Positions 1 through 15,482 of a DNA stretch of 64,000 nucleotides are shown here, in pieces (the first letter of the stretch is position 1; every line of letters starts with the position of its first letter). The position numbers and the translations under genes are program-made. A model generated the notes under the pieces. The model worked only from the letters and a program-made list of their open reading frames with translations, did not search any database and was not told the origin of the DNA. This stretch comes from Piromyces finnis. Its lineage: Eukaryota; Neocallimastigomycota; Neocallimastigomycetes; Neocallimastigales; Neocallimastigaceae. Location: the NCBI GenBank assembly GCA_002104945.1, contig MCFH01000043.1, positions 1-64,000 on the forward strand, written 5' to 3'.

Positions 1-2777
<2,777 letters not shown>

Positions 2778-4074
2778 ATTTTATAATAATATAATTATTC
2801 CTTCTCAATATATATATTTAGAATTATTTTGTTTTTTTGTATAATTTTGTATAAAAAAAATTTTATTTTTTATTTATTTTTTTTTCAACATTTGTTTTTT
2901 TATTTTTATTAAATATATACTTATTTCCATAGATATAATGAAAAAAAAAATTTTTTTTTTTTTTTAAATTCAATTTTTCTTCTCTGTTATTCCTTTTTTA
3001 AATACAATTCATATTCGTTATAAATTATAATTACTAATAATACTAATAATAATAATAATAAATTTTAAAAAATACAAAAGTTTCTATGTTATTTTAAACT
3101 TTATATTCCATCAAAAATTTCTAATATAGGAAACATTTTTCATCAAAAGTTTTTTTTTTTTTTTAATTATTATTATTGTTATACTTTTATTAAAAGGACG
3201 AATGTGTAAATGGAAAGACAAGATAGCTTGATTATTATCCTTTAATCATTTAATATTATATATTATTAACAATATTAACAATGTAAAAATAAATGATTAT
3301 TAGATAGCTTAATCTTTATTTTTAAATATCATAATATTTTTTTTTAAGTTATTATAATACATTCTGTAATAACCTTTATTATGTCTATAATATCTATCAA
3401 AAAAAAAAAAAAAAAAAAAAAAAAAACACTTTAAATAATTATTAAAACATTCTTTAAATATTTAGTTTATATTATAATTAATCCTAACTTTTCCTTTTTT
3501 GTTTTATTCTCAATCTTTTCACTATATCATATATAATTAAAATATAACATCAACAATACTTTATATTTCTCTATATTTAACTTTATTATTTCTGTTTTAA
3601 ATTTTTTTAAAATATTGATTTTTCATTTTATTTATACATTAACATTTATGTATAATAAAAATAAGCAGAAAAATTAATATTACAAAAAAAAAAAAAAATA
3701 GCTCAAACGATTCAAACTATTTAAAATAATAAAAATATGTTTTTTTTATTAAACGATTATATTATGGATTAAAAAAAATGATGTAAAAAAAAAGTAGTTA
3801 TATTTTTTTACTTCTTTCCTTTTTTTATCCTTCATATTATTATTCTATGTTAATAATACAATTTTTATAAAAATCTAAATTATAATATTTACCTTAGAAT
3901 ACATTTAAATGAATAAAGAATAAAAAAAAAGAAGAAAGTTTTAATTCTAATTATATATAAATAATTTAATTGATTATATACTTATTTGTATCTTTTTCTT
4001 TATAAATAATCATAAATAATATAAAAAATAGTTTTAAATCTTTTTTATAATTATCAAATTAAGTTATGTTCTAT
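2778..4074. other. Intergenic, convergent 3' ends
   Basis: Lies between the 3' ends of NELF-B (+) and the Nab2-like gene (-). It holds only AT-rich sequence with several A or T runs over 10 bases (for example near 3400-3425) and a short AAT repeat near 3030-3060. It probably contains both 3' UTRs. I see no coding exon. Confidence 0.6.
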
Positions 4075-5473
4075 TTAAAATTTTCTTGGTTTGGTATGAA
4101 GGAATCTGCAATCAGCACGAGTACAGTTTGGTTCATAACGACATGGAATGTTAATAGTAGATAAATCTTCAGAAGAACTCTTACTTTGAACAGAATGACT
4201 TTGTTGTTTAGCGTTCATCATGGCAACAATAGCAGCTGGACTTGGGTGAGAAAATTTACAGTCTGGACGGGTACAGTTAGCACCAAACTTACATTCAATT
4301 GTACTACTGTTAGAAGTAACGGAACCAGCATCAGAAGCATGACTACTGTAAGCTGGAGATTGTGGTTTAGTTGGTGGTCTACTTAATGGAGCTGGGTGAA
4401 TGTATAAGCAATGGTCACCATCTGGACAATTTGGATACTTACGACATAATTCCTTTGGATGCCAGAATTTACAAGTATCACCACGATTACAGTTTGGCCA
4501 GTATTGGCAACGAACAACATGTGGCTTATCACCACTTTCGCTACCAGCGTAACTACTTCCCATACTTTCACGACGACGTGAGAAAGACTTCTTCTTTTCA
4601 ATAATCTTATCAGTTTGCTTCTTGTTTAATGATTCAGTAGTAGCAGCTATAGCCATAGCTTGACCATAAACTTCTCTTTGAACTTCACTAGCTAAATCTA
4701 AAGAAGAAGCGGAACGGCTAAGACGTCTCTTAACTAAAGTATTCTTTTGTGATTGAGCCTTAGTTTCAACTTCTTTCTTTTCTTCTTCTTTATTTTCTTC
4801 TTCATCTTCGTCAGATGAAATATCTATATCGTCAGCAATAGCATCAGTAACAGCTGGGGTATTGCTTTTATTAATGAAGAAAGTAGCATAACCAAATAAC
4901 CAATCAGTGAATGATGGTTTGTAGTATTCTTCACCAATTACTATTTTTTATTAATAATATTTTTATTGTTTAATCACATCATATTTTAATATTAGATTAA
5001 TAATTTCTAATATAAAATACTTACAAGTTCTTAAAGTAGTGTTAACTTCTTCCTTAGTTTTACCTTCAGCGATTAAATCAGTGATAATTGGAGCTAAATT
5101 TTCGGCCTTTTCACTCTTTAAGCCAATACCAGCTAATTTGTTTTGAACAGCTAACTATTTATTTACATTTTTTATTTGAACCATATTAAAAATTGATAAT
5201 TAATACATTTAAATTACATTTATATATAATATTGATAATTTATGTGAAAATAATTTATTTAAATATATTATTTATTTATATTATGCTTATAATTTTTATA
5301 TGTTTATTCTTTTTTTATTAATTTTTCAATATTCATCTATTTCTTTTGTTTATTTACTTTTTTTATTTTTTAACATTATATATTTATAAACGTCATTTAT
5401 TTAAAATATATAAATATTGAAAAAAAATATTTACTTTAACACGTTCTCTAATTCTATTCTTGTTGTTTTCCAT
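4075..5473 (-). CDS. Nab2/ZC3H14-type CCCH zinc-finger poly(A) RNA-binding protein
   Basis: Three exons on the minus strand: 5473-5435 (MENNKNRIRERVK), 5154-5025 and 4940-4075, giving 344 residues; both introns are GT/AG and the phases fit. Nab2/ZC3H14 proteins bind poly(A) tails in the nucleus and control tail length and mRNA export. The N-terminal ~80 residues fit the helical Nab2 N domain. They are followed by an acidic Asp/Glu stretch and a basic, NLS-like KRRLSRS. Four C-terminal fingers start near residues 201, 222, 272 and 322. The first two are C-X5-C-X5-C-X3-H and the last two C-X5-C-X4-C-X3-H, the Nab2 spacing rather than the tristetraprolin type. Budding yeast Nab2 has seven fingers and human ZC3H14 five, so this is a short version. 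The last finger ends four residues before the stop. Confidence 0.85.
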
Positions 5474-7739
5474 TTTATCTATTTATTTTAAGATTTTCTA
5501 TTGATTTTTTTTTTCTATTTTGTTTTTTTTTCTATTTGTTTTTATTTTTTTTCTTTTTTTTAAGAAAACTTAATTTTCTTCTGTTTTTCTCTTTTTATTA
5601 TTCTTTTTTTTCTTCTTCTGTTTTTAAATAGATAAATATTCCTTTATCTACTATTAACTTCTTTTTTTAATAAACTTTAAAAAAGAATCTTTTTATTTTT
5701 TTTTTTTTGTAAAGATTAAAAAAAAAAAGGAAAATTAAACGAAAAAATATATTTTATATGATTTATAATAACATTAAAAAAAATTAATAACAAAATATAA
5801 TCTATTAATAACAAATATAAATTAATAATAAATAACCTTTACAGATTTAATTTTGAAATTATATGAAAGTTTTTAGATTTAAAATTATAATATATGAAAA
5901 AATATATAAAAAATTGTTTTTTCAATTGAATCACTATTCCGCAATATATTCACAATATAATATTTCAAATAAACAATTAAAATAAATTAACTTGTAAATA
6001 AATAATTATATATAGGTTATTACATAATTAATTATTTCATCAATAAATAATATTATTTTTAATTAAATCAATATAATTCCTATATAAATAATAATATATT
6101 GTTTATAATTATTGTTATTACATATTATATATTAGAAATATATTTTCAATCACTTGTAATAAAAGGTTAATATATTATTAAGGTCTCAAAAATTAGGATG
6201 ATATATATTGAATATACTTTAATATATGAGAGTTTTACGATATATATATTAAATAGTGTAATATTATATTTTTGAGGAATTTAAAATCAATGTTAATAAG
6301 AAAAAAAGAATATAAATATAGAATTATAATATTTAATAAGGTTTATTAATGGGTTTTGTTAAAAAATATTATATATATAATTAATATCGATTGTAATACT
6401 ACAATTTATTTATATATATTATAATTAATACAAATATACTGAAATTTCATTTTTAACACTATAATAATAATGAATAATATATAGGGTATTATTCAATAAT
6501 ATATTATAATATTATGCTTTTTTTATTTGCTTATTTACCATTCTATTCTATTTTAACCAAATTTTTTTAATATATTAAATATTAAATATTCAAATACCTG
6601 TTATTCAAAATGTACATCTTTTTATATTCACTAATATTCATAAAGTTCTTTGTACAATTAATTTTTGCTAATAAAAAAAAAAGGCTTTTAAAAGTTCAAC
6701 CATACAAGTGGTTAAAAATAGTTTTTTTTTTTTTTAAATTTTAATAAAAAAGGAGATGAATACTATAAAGGAGGGGAAAATATATTATTTCTATAGCTAC
6801 ACTATAATGAAAAAGAACAATTTATTATTTCCCATCTTTTTGTAAGCATAAAAATCAAAATTAGTAATGCAAATAACTACGACGACATCCTATTTGTATT
6901 TTTTAATATGCTTAATTATACACATTCATAATGCTTTTTATAAATGGTAATTGCTTTTGTTCAAATAGCAATATCGCTTAATACTTAACCCAATATAAAT
7001 AGCATTAAATATCACAATTCAACAATATATTTTATTTATATATTTCTATAAATCTTAATATATGAAAATTTAAAAAGGTATTTATTTCCTTTTATGTATA
7101 TTTTTATTAATTATTTTAATTTTTCAATTATATTCATTATAATTAATTATAAACATTTCATTATTCTACTTTTTTGGTATATTATAAAAATAAGTATTTC
7201 CCTAAAAAGTTAACAAACTATATAGTTATAATTATTAAAAGGTTTACTATATTTATTTATTAGAAATAATTCTCTATTCATAATATATTTTGAAAAATTT
7301 ATTATGTATTAATGAAATGAGTTTTTTTTTTTTTTTTTTTTTGAATTGCTTAATACTTATTTTAAAATATAAAATGTATATTATAATTATAAAAACTTAC
7401 TTTTATAATCATCCAATAATTATAGATCTATGTGATATTGATTGGATATAATTTAATTTGGATAAAAAAAATTGAAATTAAAAAAAAAATATACACATTG
7501 TATATGACTTGAATATCACAATAAAAAATGTTAAAAATGTCATATTCTTAAATGAAAAATTAAATTTCTTTTAAAATAGTAATTATAAAAAAATAAAGGA
7601 AAAAAAAAATATATTTTACTTTTCTTAGTGGGGTTATAATTTATTTTATTATTATAATTATTATTAAATGTTTATTTGCTTTTAATCATTAATTTTTATG
7701 TTAATTATTTTTAATCAACTACGCATCTGTAAACTTATA

Positions 7740-7887
7740 ATGAATAAACATTTTTATATAAAAAAATGCTATATACAAATAATTCTTTACAATAACTAAA
7801 ATTATAATTTACAATGAATAAACATTTTTATATAAAAAAATGCTATATACAAATAATTCTTTACAATAACTAAAATTATAATTTACA
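7740..7887. repeat. Perfect 74-bp tandem duplication
   Basis: Two identical head-to-tail 74-base copies, 7740-7813 and 7814-7887, each starting ATGAATAAACATTTTTATAT. No difference is visible between them, so the duplication is young or recently homogenised. It is non-coding. Confidence 0.95.
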
Positions 7888-9494
7888 TTTAAGAACAATG
7901 TATATTCTTAATTATTGAAATTTTTATTTATATAATATAAATGATATGTTTTTTTTTTTTTATTAGCACCTTTTTTTTAATTAATATATAAAACTAAAAA
8001 TGCTTATAACCCACTACATGAAAATATTATTTCTCTTCTTTTAAATAATTACTAAACATAATATAGTAATATTGTAGAGTAATTTTTCTGTTTATAAAAA
8101 AATTGAATAGTAAACGAATAATAACAAATTTAGTTTGATAATAGTATGTAATTGTTAATTAGTTTAACAAATAGAAAAAAAAATATTCATTTCCTTATTT
8201 TTAAATATTAAAATAATTGAATAAGCTACTTTAATATATATTAAAATTATAATTATAGTTATTTATTCTTATTAATTAGATTTTTAAACATTTAATATAT
8301 AATAGCAATACAATATATTTATATTTCATTTTAGATGTTGATAAGCACATAGATATCTTTCAATATAGTGTTTAAAAAAAAAAACTAAATTTAAATTATT
8401 TAGAATATTTCATATTTTCATTTTCATATATTCTAATTTATGCTTTATAAAATATAATACTTTTTAATAATGCTGCTTTAAAATATAATGATGTATATAA
8501 ATAGACATAATCAAAATTTAATTTAATTAAAATGATAATAAAATAAAATGGCAATAAAAAAAACTTTCTATTAATGGTACCTTCAACTATGAAACAATAA
8601 CATATTAAAAAACAACACTACATTGACCCTATTTTTTTACTTTTTCCTTTTTTTTAAAAAAAAAAAAATAACCTAGAATAAAAAAAATTTTTCTTTTTTT
8701 TAATTATAAAACCAAAATTAATTAATTTATTCATTATTTTATGTAGTACAAAAAACATTTTTGAAATTAAAGTTTTTTCTTTTCAGTTTTTTTAACTGTT
8801 TATCACATGTTTAAATTTAAAATAAAAATATTGTTTTTTTAGGTGTTATGTTTCATTAATACTTTAAGAATTTATTTCAATTCTTAGTAGTAATATAAAA
8901 ATTGTCATTATTATTTTTTATTTATTTTTTTAGTGCTATGTAAATCATTGAATATTTCAAGGTGTGTATAGAATATCTAAACTATATAACTATATTATGA
9001 ATTACATTTATTTATATAAATGTTTACATTGTTTTAATTAAAATGTAAAAAATAAATTCATTCTATATCTTAAATATTCTATATAAACATTAAAATTATT
9101 ATGTCTCCCTATAGTAATAAATAAATGAAAAGGTGTTCTTTATTTTTACATTAAGATTACTCTAAAAAAAAATTAAATATTTCACGATATTTATTAAAAA
9201 AAAAAACATTATTACTAATAATAATATTAATAATAATAATAATAATAACGCTTTCAATTTTTCTAAGCAACTTCTTTTAATTTAATGATCAATTATTAAT
9301 TATAATGGAATATTAATATTAATATTCTAAATTCATTCATAGAAATATTTAAACTATGTACAAAAATTAATATAATTAATGATATACAATATTCTTTTGA
9401 AAAAACAGAAATTAATATAAACATTATTATACACCTTTCAAAAAATCTTCTTATCAATTATCAATTCATTAATAGTGTATTTATAATAAAAAAA

Positions 9495-9566
9495 ACATTA
9501 ATAGCAATGATTACAATATTTTTCAATAAAAGAACATTAATAGCAGTGATTACAATGTTTTTCAAT
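9495..9566. repeat. 39-bp imperfect tandem duplication
   Basis: Copy 1 begins ACATTAATAGCAATGATTAC at 9495. Copy 2 begins at 9534 with ACATTAATAGCAGTGATTAC and continues to about 9566. They differ at a few bases. Confidence 0.85.
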
Positions 9567-10596
9567 ATTTTTCATTTAAATAAACCTAAAAATATTTATT
9601 TTTTTTTGTTCAATATTCCTTTTTGCCTTACAGCATTTTAAAGTTTAATCTATGTAATCTATTAAAATAAAAATGCGTACATTATATAATAAATATAAAT
9701 AATAAATATTAACATATATAATAAATATTTCATGATCATTCATTTTACCATTTCCAATAAACTAATAAAAAATATATAAAAAGTTAATTTCATGTGGTAC
9801 ATAATACTCGAAAAAAAAAAATTTTTTTAAAACAAGAATTAAAATATAATATAATCAATTTAATGGTGGTGCTTCAATAGAAAAAAAAAACAATATATTT
9901 TTTTTAAAAATTTTAAATAGAAAATTTTTTTATTGTCATTTAAATAAATTCTAATATATCATAACATATATAAAATAAAATAAAGCAATGAATAGAATTA
10001 TAAATTAAAAAAATAATAATAATAATTTTTATAATAATTAAAGTTTGTACCACTAACATTTTTAGGTTGCTACACTGATTGTATTGAAACTTTAATTAAT
10101 ATTAAAATTTACTTAAAATTACTTTTAACCACACCAAAATAAATTAATATAGAATGATTTGACATATAGTCAAATTATCAATAAGAATAGAAATAATGTG
10201 ATACAATAACAAAGATAATTAAAAAAAAAAAAACATATATATTTTACAAAAGAAAGTCTTTTTTTTTTTTTTTTTACTTATAATTTTAATAAAAAAAAAA
10301 AAGATTATAGTAGAAAAAATAATTTTACCAAAAAAAAAATAAAAAAAACAAAACTTCTATAAAACTTTTCTTCTTACTTTTTATTATTATGAAAGGAATA
10401 AATGAATATTAAAGATAAATTTTATATTGCAATATAAAGAATATGTAAAGAAATAATAACCAATATAAATTATTTCATATTTATCAATAACAAAATAAAA
10501 TAATATTATTAAAAATTATTCACATAAGAAATAAAGAAAAATATAAATTCCTTCCATTTATAAAAATAATAATAAATATTAAAAAGTAATTATAAA

Positions 10597-12661
10597 ATGA
10601 TTGAATCAAACGGTGTAGAATATTATTTTAATTTCCCTTCAGACTGGGATAGAAATAATAAACTTGCAATAAGACAATATGAAAAATGTGCTCCAAATTT
10701 TAAAACTACTGAAGAATTCAAAAATATTTATACCCGATCCCACTTTTATCATATATTAGTCTTATTTTTAACATTATATAGTGTATTAAGTATATTTTTG
10801 ATTATCAGTAATAAGAACAACTATAATGTACTAAAGCTCAATAAAACTTTGATGCTAATATATGCATGCAGTGGCCTTGTATGTATCATTAACTGTTATT
10901 GTCGTAATGTATGTCATTCAACTTTTTTTTTTTCATAATTTTTATCATATTATACTATATAAATAAAGATATATAATTGATAGATTGTAATTAATATAAT
11001 TTTTTCTTATTTTGTTTAACTTTTTATTTTATCGTAACTTTTTCTTATTCTTAATAAAGGCATTTTATCATAAGATGCCATGTGCTGTTGTTATTTATTT
11101 ACTAAATATTGGATATATACCAAACTTCTTATCTTGTATGGGCTGTATTATGTACTATCTTCAACAATGTTATTTTTCCATCAATAGCTATAATAAAGCT
11201 ATTGATCATAATTATATAAAGGAAGAAAACTTCTTCTATAAACTTTGTATGAATTTTAAAGAAGAAAAATTTGTAAAATTTATAATGTATAGTACCATTG
11301 GCGGTGTGCTATTTAGTGGTATTTTTGGTTTTACAGGTCAAACATACACTTATATACCTTTAACTAAAGGATATTGTACAAACAGGTAAATATTTTAACT
11401 CAATTCCCTTTTTAATATAGTTAATTAAATTAATAGATTATCAATAGATTATCATTTATTATTTTTTTAAGTGAAATATTTAACCAATAGATATTTTATT
11501 TTATTATACATATTTATTTGAAATTTTAGTAACATTGAGGGTTATCCATTTTACTTTACTATAATAGTTTATTTCATTTTTTCAATTTTTGCTTTAAATG
11601 AATTACATAAATTAGGAAGTGATTTTGTTTTAAGAAAGTCATTAATGATCACTCTATGTATTGCCATTATATTACTTATCATAAATGTTTTCGGTAATAG
11701 TACTAACTATATTAAATGTGCTACTATTATACGATATATCCCACATGAAACTGTACTTCAAATATTCAGCTGTATTTTCAATTTCTCCCAGATTACCTAT
11801 CCCTTATTTCAACTCTTTTATATTAAATATCAAGTTAAAAGATTAGAACTTACAAAAAGTGGTTTAATTCACCTATTAAATGATAAAACTCTTTTCAATG
11901 AATTTCTTAATTTTTGTAACAATAAAAGATGTGTAGAAGGTGTAATTTTCCACAGAGAATATAAAAAATTTAAAAATATTTTTAAGGACAGTGGTAAAAA
12001 ATTAGCCAGTGTAGGAGAATCTATAAATGGAACAACTTCTAGTAATTCTGATTCCTATACTATTAATATCGATTTATTATACCAAAATATTTCAGGACTT
12101 ACTAAAGAACCTTTCCCTTATTATGAATACATCCCAAATTTCACTCTCCCAACTAATCAAGACCAAAATAATAAATATTCTTATAACCTTGTTCTCAATA
12201 ATAATGAAACAGAACAATATCCATCACCAAAGCATCATAAAAGAATGTTAAGTGTTAATAATAAAAGAAAAGAATATGTTAATATTTACAGTGATAATAA
12301 TGTAAATAATAATGTAAATATTAACCAACATCTTTCAAATGGACATGAACAAATCCACGTAAATAAAAAAATCATTCACATATATGATGAAATATTTGAA
12401 AAAGCCAATTTAATATTTAATTTTTTCTTTACCCAATACTCTGATTATGAATTGAATCTTCCAAATCCTATCGTCAGAAAAATTGATTATAGACTACAAT
12501 TATTTAATGATCATTACGCTAAAATGAAAAATAAACAACTTTTCTTATATGAAGAATTAGAATGTGAAGATATATTTGATGAAGCTTATGAAGAAGTTAT
12601 TCAATCTTTATATCTTAATACTTATAGTGCTTTTGTTATTTATAAAAAAAGAAATAAATAA
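10597..12661 (+). CDS. Seven-transmembrane receptor with C-terminal RGS domain
   Basis: Exons 10597-10908, 11060-11385 and 11530-12661 join in frame to 589 residues. Seven hydrophobic segments lie at about residues 51-73, 86-104, 112-138, 176-196, 220-238, 252-271 and 288-312. They are followed from about residue 324 by an RGS domain: LLNDKTLFNEFLNFC and an E-x-F-x-x-EYKKF stretch at its start, then NLPNPIVRKI, then a last helix with FDEAYEEVIQSLYLNTYSAF. RGS domains speed GTP hydrolysis by G-alpha subunits. Fungal and plant 7TM-RGS proteins couple an unknown outside signal to switching G proteins off. A low-complexity Asn-rich insert of roughly 150 residues splits the RGS domain between its early and late helices. 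The N-terminal ~50 residues lack a clear signal peptide. The ligand cannot be told from sequence. Confidence 0.82.
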
Positions 12662-13065
12662 TTTAAATATTATTTATAACTATAAATATATAGATTGAAT
12701 TACTAGATTTAAATAAAATAAATAAAAATTAGTAAAAAATATATGACAAATTAAAATAAATAGAGAAAGAATGAATGAGTAAATGGGAAATATTAACATA
12801 AAAATTCATTCATCCATTTATTTATTCTTTAAAGTTTTATTTAAATATATATATATATATATTTATTATTTATTTTTTAATCAATTTACTTTATTATTTT
12901 TGGAAAAATTAATATTTATTATATTTAAAAAAAAATTGTAATAAATAAATAATCAATGAAAAAACTAACTTTGAATCTCTTGTCAAAACCCTTTTTTTTT
13001 ATTTTATTTTATTTTATTTTATCTTTCTATAGTTTTTTAACAAAATATATTAAAAATATAATTTT

Positions 13066-13100
<35 letters not shown>

Positions 13101-13438
13101 TGTATCCATAAGGTAAAAAATAAATTTTCAAAACTATCTTTTTACATAAATTAAGAAACGTGCTATGTTCAAATCAAATAAAAAAGTTTTTTATAAATTA
13201 AATATAACCAATGTAGAAAATTCTAATTAAACTTTTCTATATAAATTAAGATAAGATAAAAATTTTAAGGCTTATAGATAAGAGAATGAATTAATGTATA
13301 TATATGTATACATTTGTATCAATCTATATATATATTTAGAAAAATACAACAATCCTTCTAGTCTTTTTTTATTATTATAGTTATTTTAAGAAAGTTTTAA
13401 TCATTAATAATATATATATATATAAATAATAAAGCTAA
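12662..13438. other. Intergenic
   Basis: Non-coding AT-rich spacer between two plus-strand genes. It holds a TTTTA pentamer repeat (about 13000-13020), an AAT microsatellite (about 13066-13100) and TATATA stretches directly before the next start, any of which could act as core promoter. Confidence 0.6.
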
Positions 13439-14020
13439 ATGGGAATAGAATTCAATAAAGCTCATGCCATTATTGGCGTTAACATTTATTTCATTGTTTT
13501 AATGTTTCATGAATTATACTCCAATTGGAAAGAAATTCCAGATGTTATTCCATCTCATTACAATATAAAAGGAGAAGCTGATCGTCAATCTTCTAAAAAT
13601 GTTTTATTCGTAGTACCATCTTTTGCAGTATTTTTATTTGTACTAGTAGTATCAGTTTGTAAACGTCCAAACTCCTGGAATCTTCCAATAGAAGTTACAG
13701 AAAAAAGTCGTACAGTAGTTTTTGAAAATACAAGATTCTATATGTTCCTTGTTTTAACAATATTCATTAGTTATTTACGTTTAGTCAATGCATCACTTAT
13801 GCGCTCAAAGCCATTAAATATTCGTTCAATTTTATCATGTTTAGGATTTATTATTATTATTTCTATATTCTTTTTCCCATATATCAAGCAAGTTGCTAAA
13901 GATGCTGAAAATGAAAAGCCAGTAAAAGATAAAAAGGTTAAACAAAAAGAAAAGAAAAAAGAAAGAGAAGCAGCAACTGCATCAAATAGAAGAGTAAATA
14001 ACAAGAAAAAGAGAAATTGA
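13439..14020 (+). CDS. DUF1648 membrane protein, bacterial-type, intronless
   Basis: A single exon of 193 residues. Near residues 33-53 it has IPDVIPSHYNIKGEADRQSS, close to the DUF1648 signature (Pro-x-His-[FY]-[Ns], Gly, Asp) found in bacterial SdpI/YhhN-like multi-pass proteins. Further on, NLPIEVTEKSR fits the second conserved patch. Hydrophobic segments at about 10-25, 57-75, 102-118 and 130-148 suggest four membrane passes; the C-terminal 40 residues are Lys/Glu/Arg-rich and probably cytosolic. SdpI-type proteins act in bacteria as immunity/signalling membrane proteins, but DUF1648 itself has no settled function. The lack of introns and the bacterial family bias make transfer from rumen bacteria possible. 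Codon use looks as AT-rich as the neighbours, so any transfer is not recent. Confidence 0.7.
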   Translation: MGIEFNKAHAIIGVNIYFIVLMFHELYSNWKEIPDVIPSHYNIKGEADRQSSKNVLFVVPSFAVFLFVLVVSVCKRPNSWNLPIEVTEKSRTVVFENTRFYMFLVLTIFISYLRLVNASLMRSKPLNIRSILSCLGFIIIISIFFFPYIKQVAKDAENEKPVKDKKVKQKEKKKEREAATASNRRVNNKKKRN

Positions 14021-15482
14021 ATATAAATTCTCTTAAAATATTTATTAAAAAAAAAAAGTTTAAAATTTATTTTGTATATTTATTTTTTATTCTTAATGTG
14101 ATATGTTATAGTTATTATGAAACTGAAAAATAATAATAATAAATAAAATTTAAAAAAAAAAAATAAAACTTAATAATAGTTGTTATCATCTAAATAATAA
14201 ATATATATACTTCTTAAATATTTTTATTTTTTTTTTTTTTTTTTTTTTGCAAATAACACTAAGGGTTTTATATTTATATAAATACTATGTAATGTTGGCA
14301 TTTTATTTTTATTTCTTATATTTTTTATGTGGATAAAGTAAAGTAATAAATTGTAAATGTTTTTATTTAATATTGACAATTTTAATAAATTTTAAATATT
14401 AATAAATTTTTATTATTTTATTTTAAATAAATAGTAATTATTGTGATTTATAAATAATAATAAACTCTTTTTATTGGTTTTTCAACTTTAAAAAAGAAAT
14501 ATGGACTTTTTATTGTTTTTAATAATTTAAGATATATAAATAACAAACCATTCAGTTTCACTTATTATATTAATTAAAAAGAATTAATAATATTAATATA
14601 ATTTATTATTTAAAAAAAAAAAAAGGGATTTAAGTTTAATATATATATGAAATAAACAATTTACTGGCAATGGATAAACGTAAATAATAAAATCATTTAA
14701 CCTATATAGTATATAAAAATAAAAGAAATCCATTAAACAATTCGTAAATGATATTTATAATTAAAAGTTAGAAAAAAAAAAAAAAAAGTATATATAAATA
14801 TGTATTTTAAAAATATAAAAACAATAAACAAAATTTTTATAATACAATAAATGATAATAGATAATAAACACAATGCTTTATCATTAAATATTTCCATAAT
14901 TTAATTTCAATGGCATTAAAGTGTTAATTATAAGTAAAAGTATAAAAAAAATAAAAAATAAAAATAAAATAAAATTATTAAAATTATTTCAAAATTGAAC
15001 TTGACGAAATTTATAATAAAGCAATGAAAATTTTCAAATTGAAATTTAAATTGTTAAAATAATAATTGTATAGAAATTAGATAATTTAATAATATATATA
15101 AAATAAGATAATTAAAAAGAAACCAAAAAAATAAATTTATAAAATAATATTAACAAAACAATGTGTTTTCATTATTAATATATATAAATATATGAATATT
15201 ATTCATCACTTAAAATTTCTGGAATACATTTCTCATCTTCAAATAATACATCTATAGAAAAGAATTTGAAAAAATACAGGTAAAAAACTAATATAATGAA
15301 TAAATACAAAAAATAAAAAATAAAAAAATTAAAAAAAAAAAAAAAAAAAAAGAGGTTTATATGAAAATGCTTTAAGAAAATTATATTTATGTATGAATAA
15401 TTATAAATTTTGTATAATATGTTTTTAATAACTTATACATAAAGAAAAAATATCGCAATAAAAAAAGCTTTATGTAAAACAG
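14021..15482. other. Intergenic plus unresolved 5' part of the Sgf11 gene
   Basis: AT-rich spacer with poly-T (about 14226-14249) and poly-A runs (about 14771-14787 and 15328-15351). The missing first exon(s) of the Sgf11 gene should lie in its right part, but no ATG-containing exon with the required phase-1 donor could be chosen safely. Confidence 0.5.

Larger units (their letters stand above)
5474..10596. other. 5.1 kb AT-rich gene desert
   Basis: Between divergent genes: the Nab2-like gene to the left and the 7TM-RGS gene to the right, so both promoters should lie at its ends. No frame over about 40 codons looks coding and I recognise no RNA gene. It contains two perfect or near-perfect tandem duplications (listed separately), scattered A/T runs and long unbroken A+T stretches. 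Confidence 0.6.

Noticed and set aside
6868-6950. 27-codon frame MQITTTTSYLYFLICLIIHI... that looks like a signal peptide with a GT after it, and a nearby MKKNNLLFPIF frame ending at a GTAAGC
   Set aside because: No following exon keeps the frame, and joining the two small frames would need an intron of about 23 bases; probably chance.
15199-15251. Minus-strand exon-like stretch reading VLFEDEKCIPEILSDE then stop, after a CTATAG acceptor-like site
   Set aside because: The composition looks coding, but no upstream minus-strand exon with a matching donor was found and the neighbouring coding signal (Sgf11) is on the plus strand.
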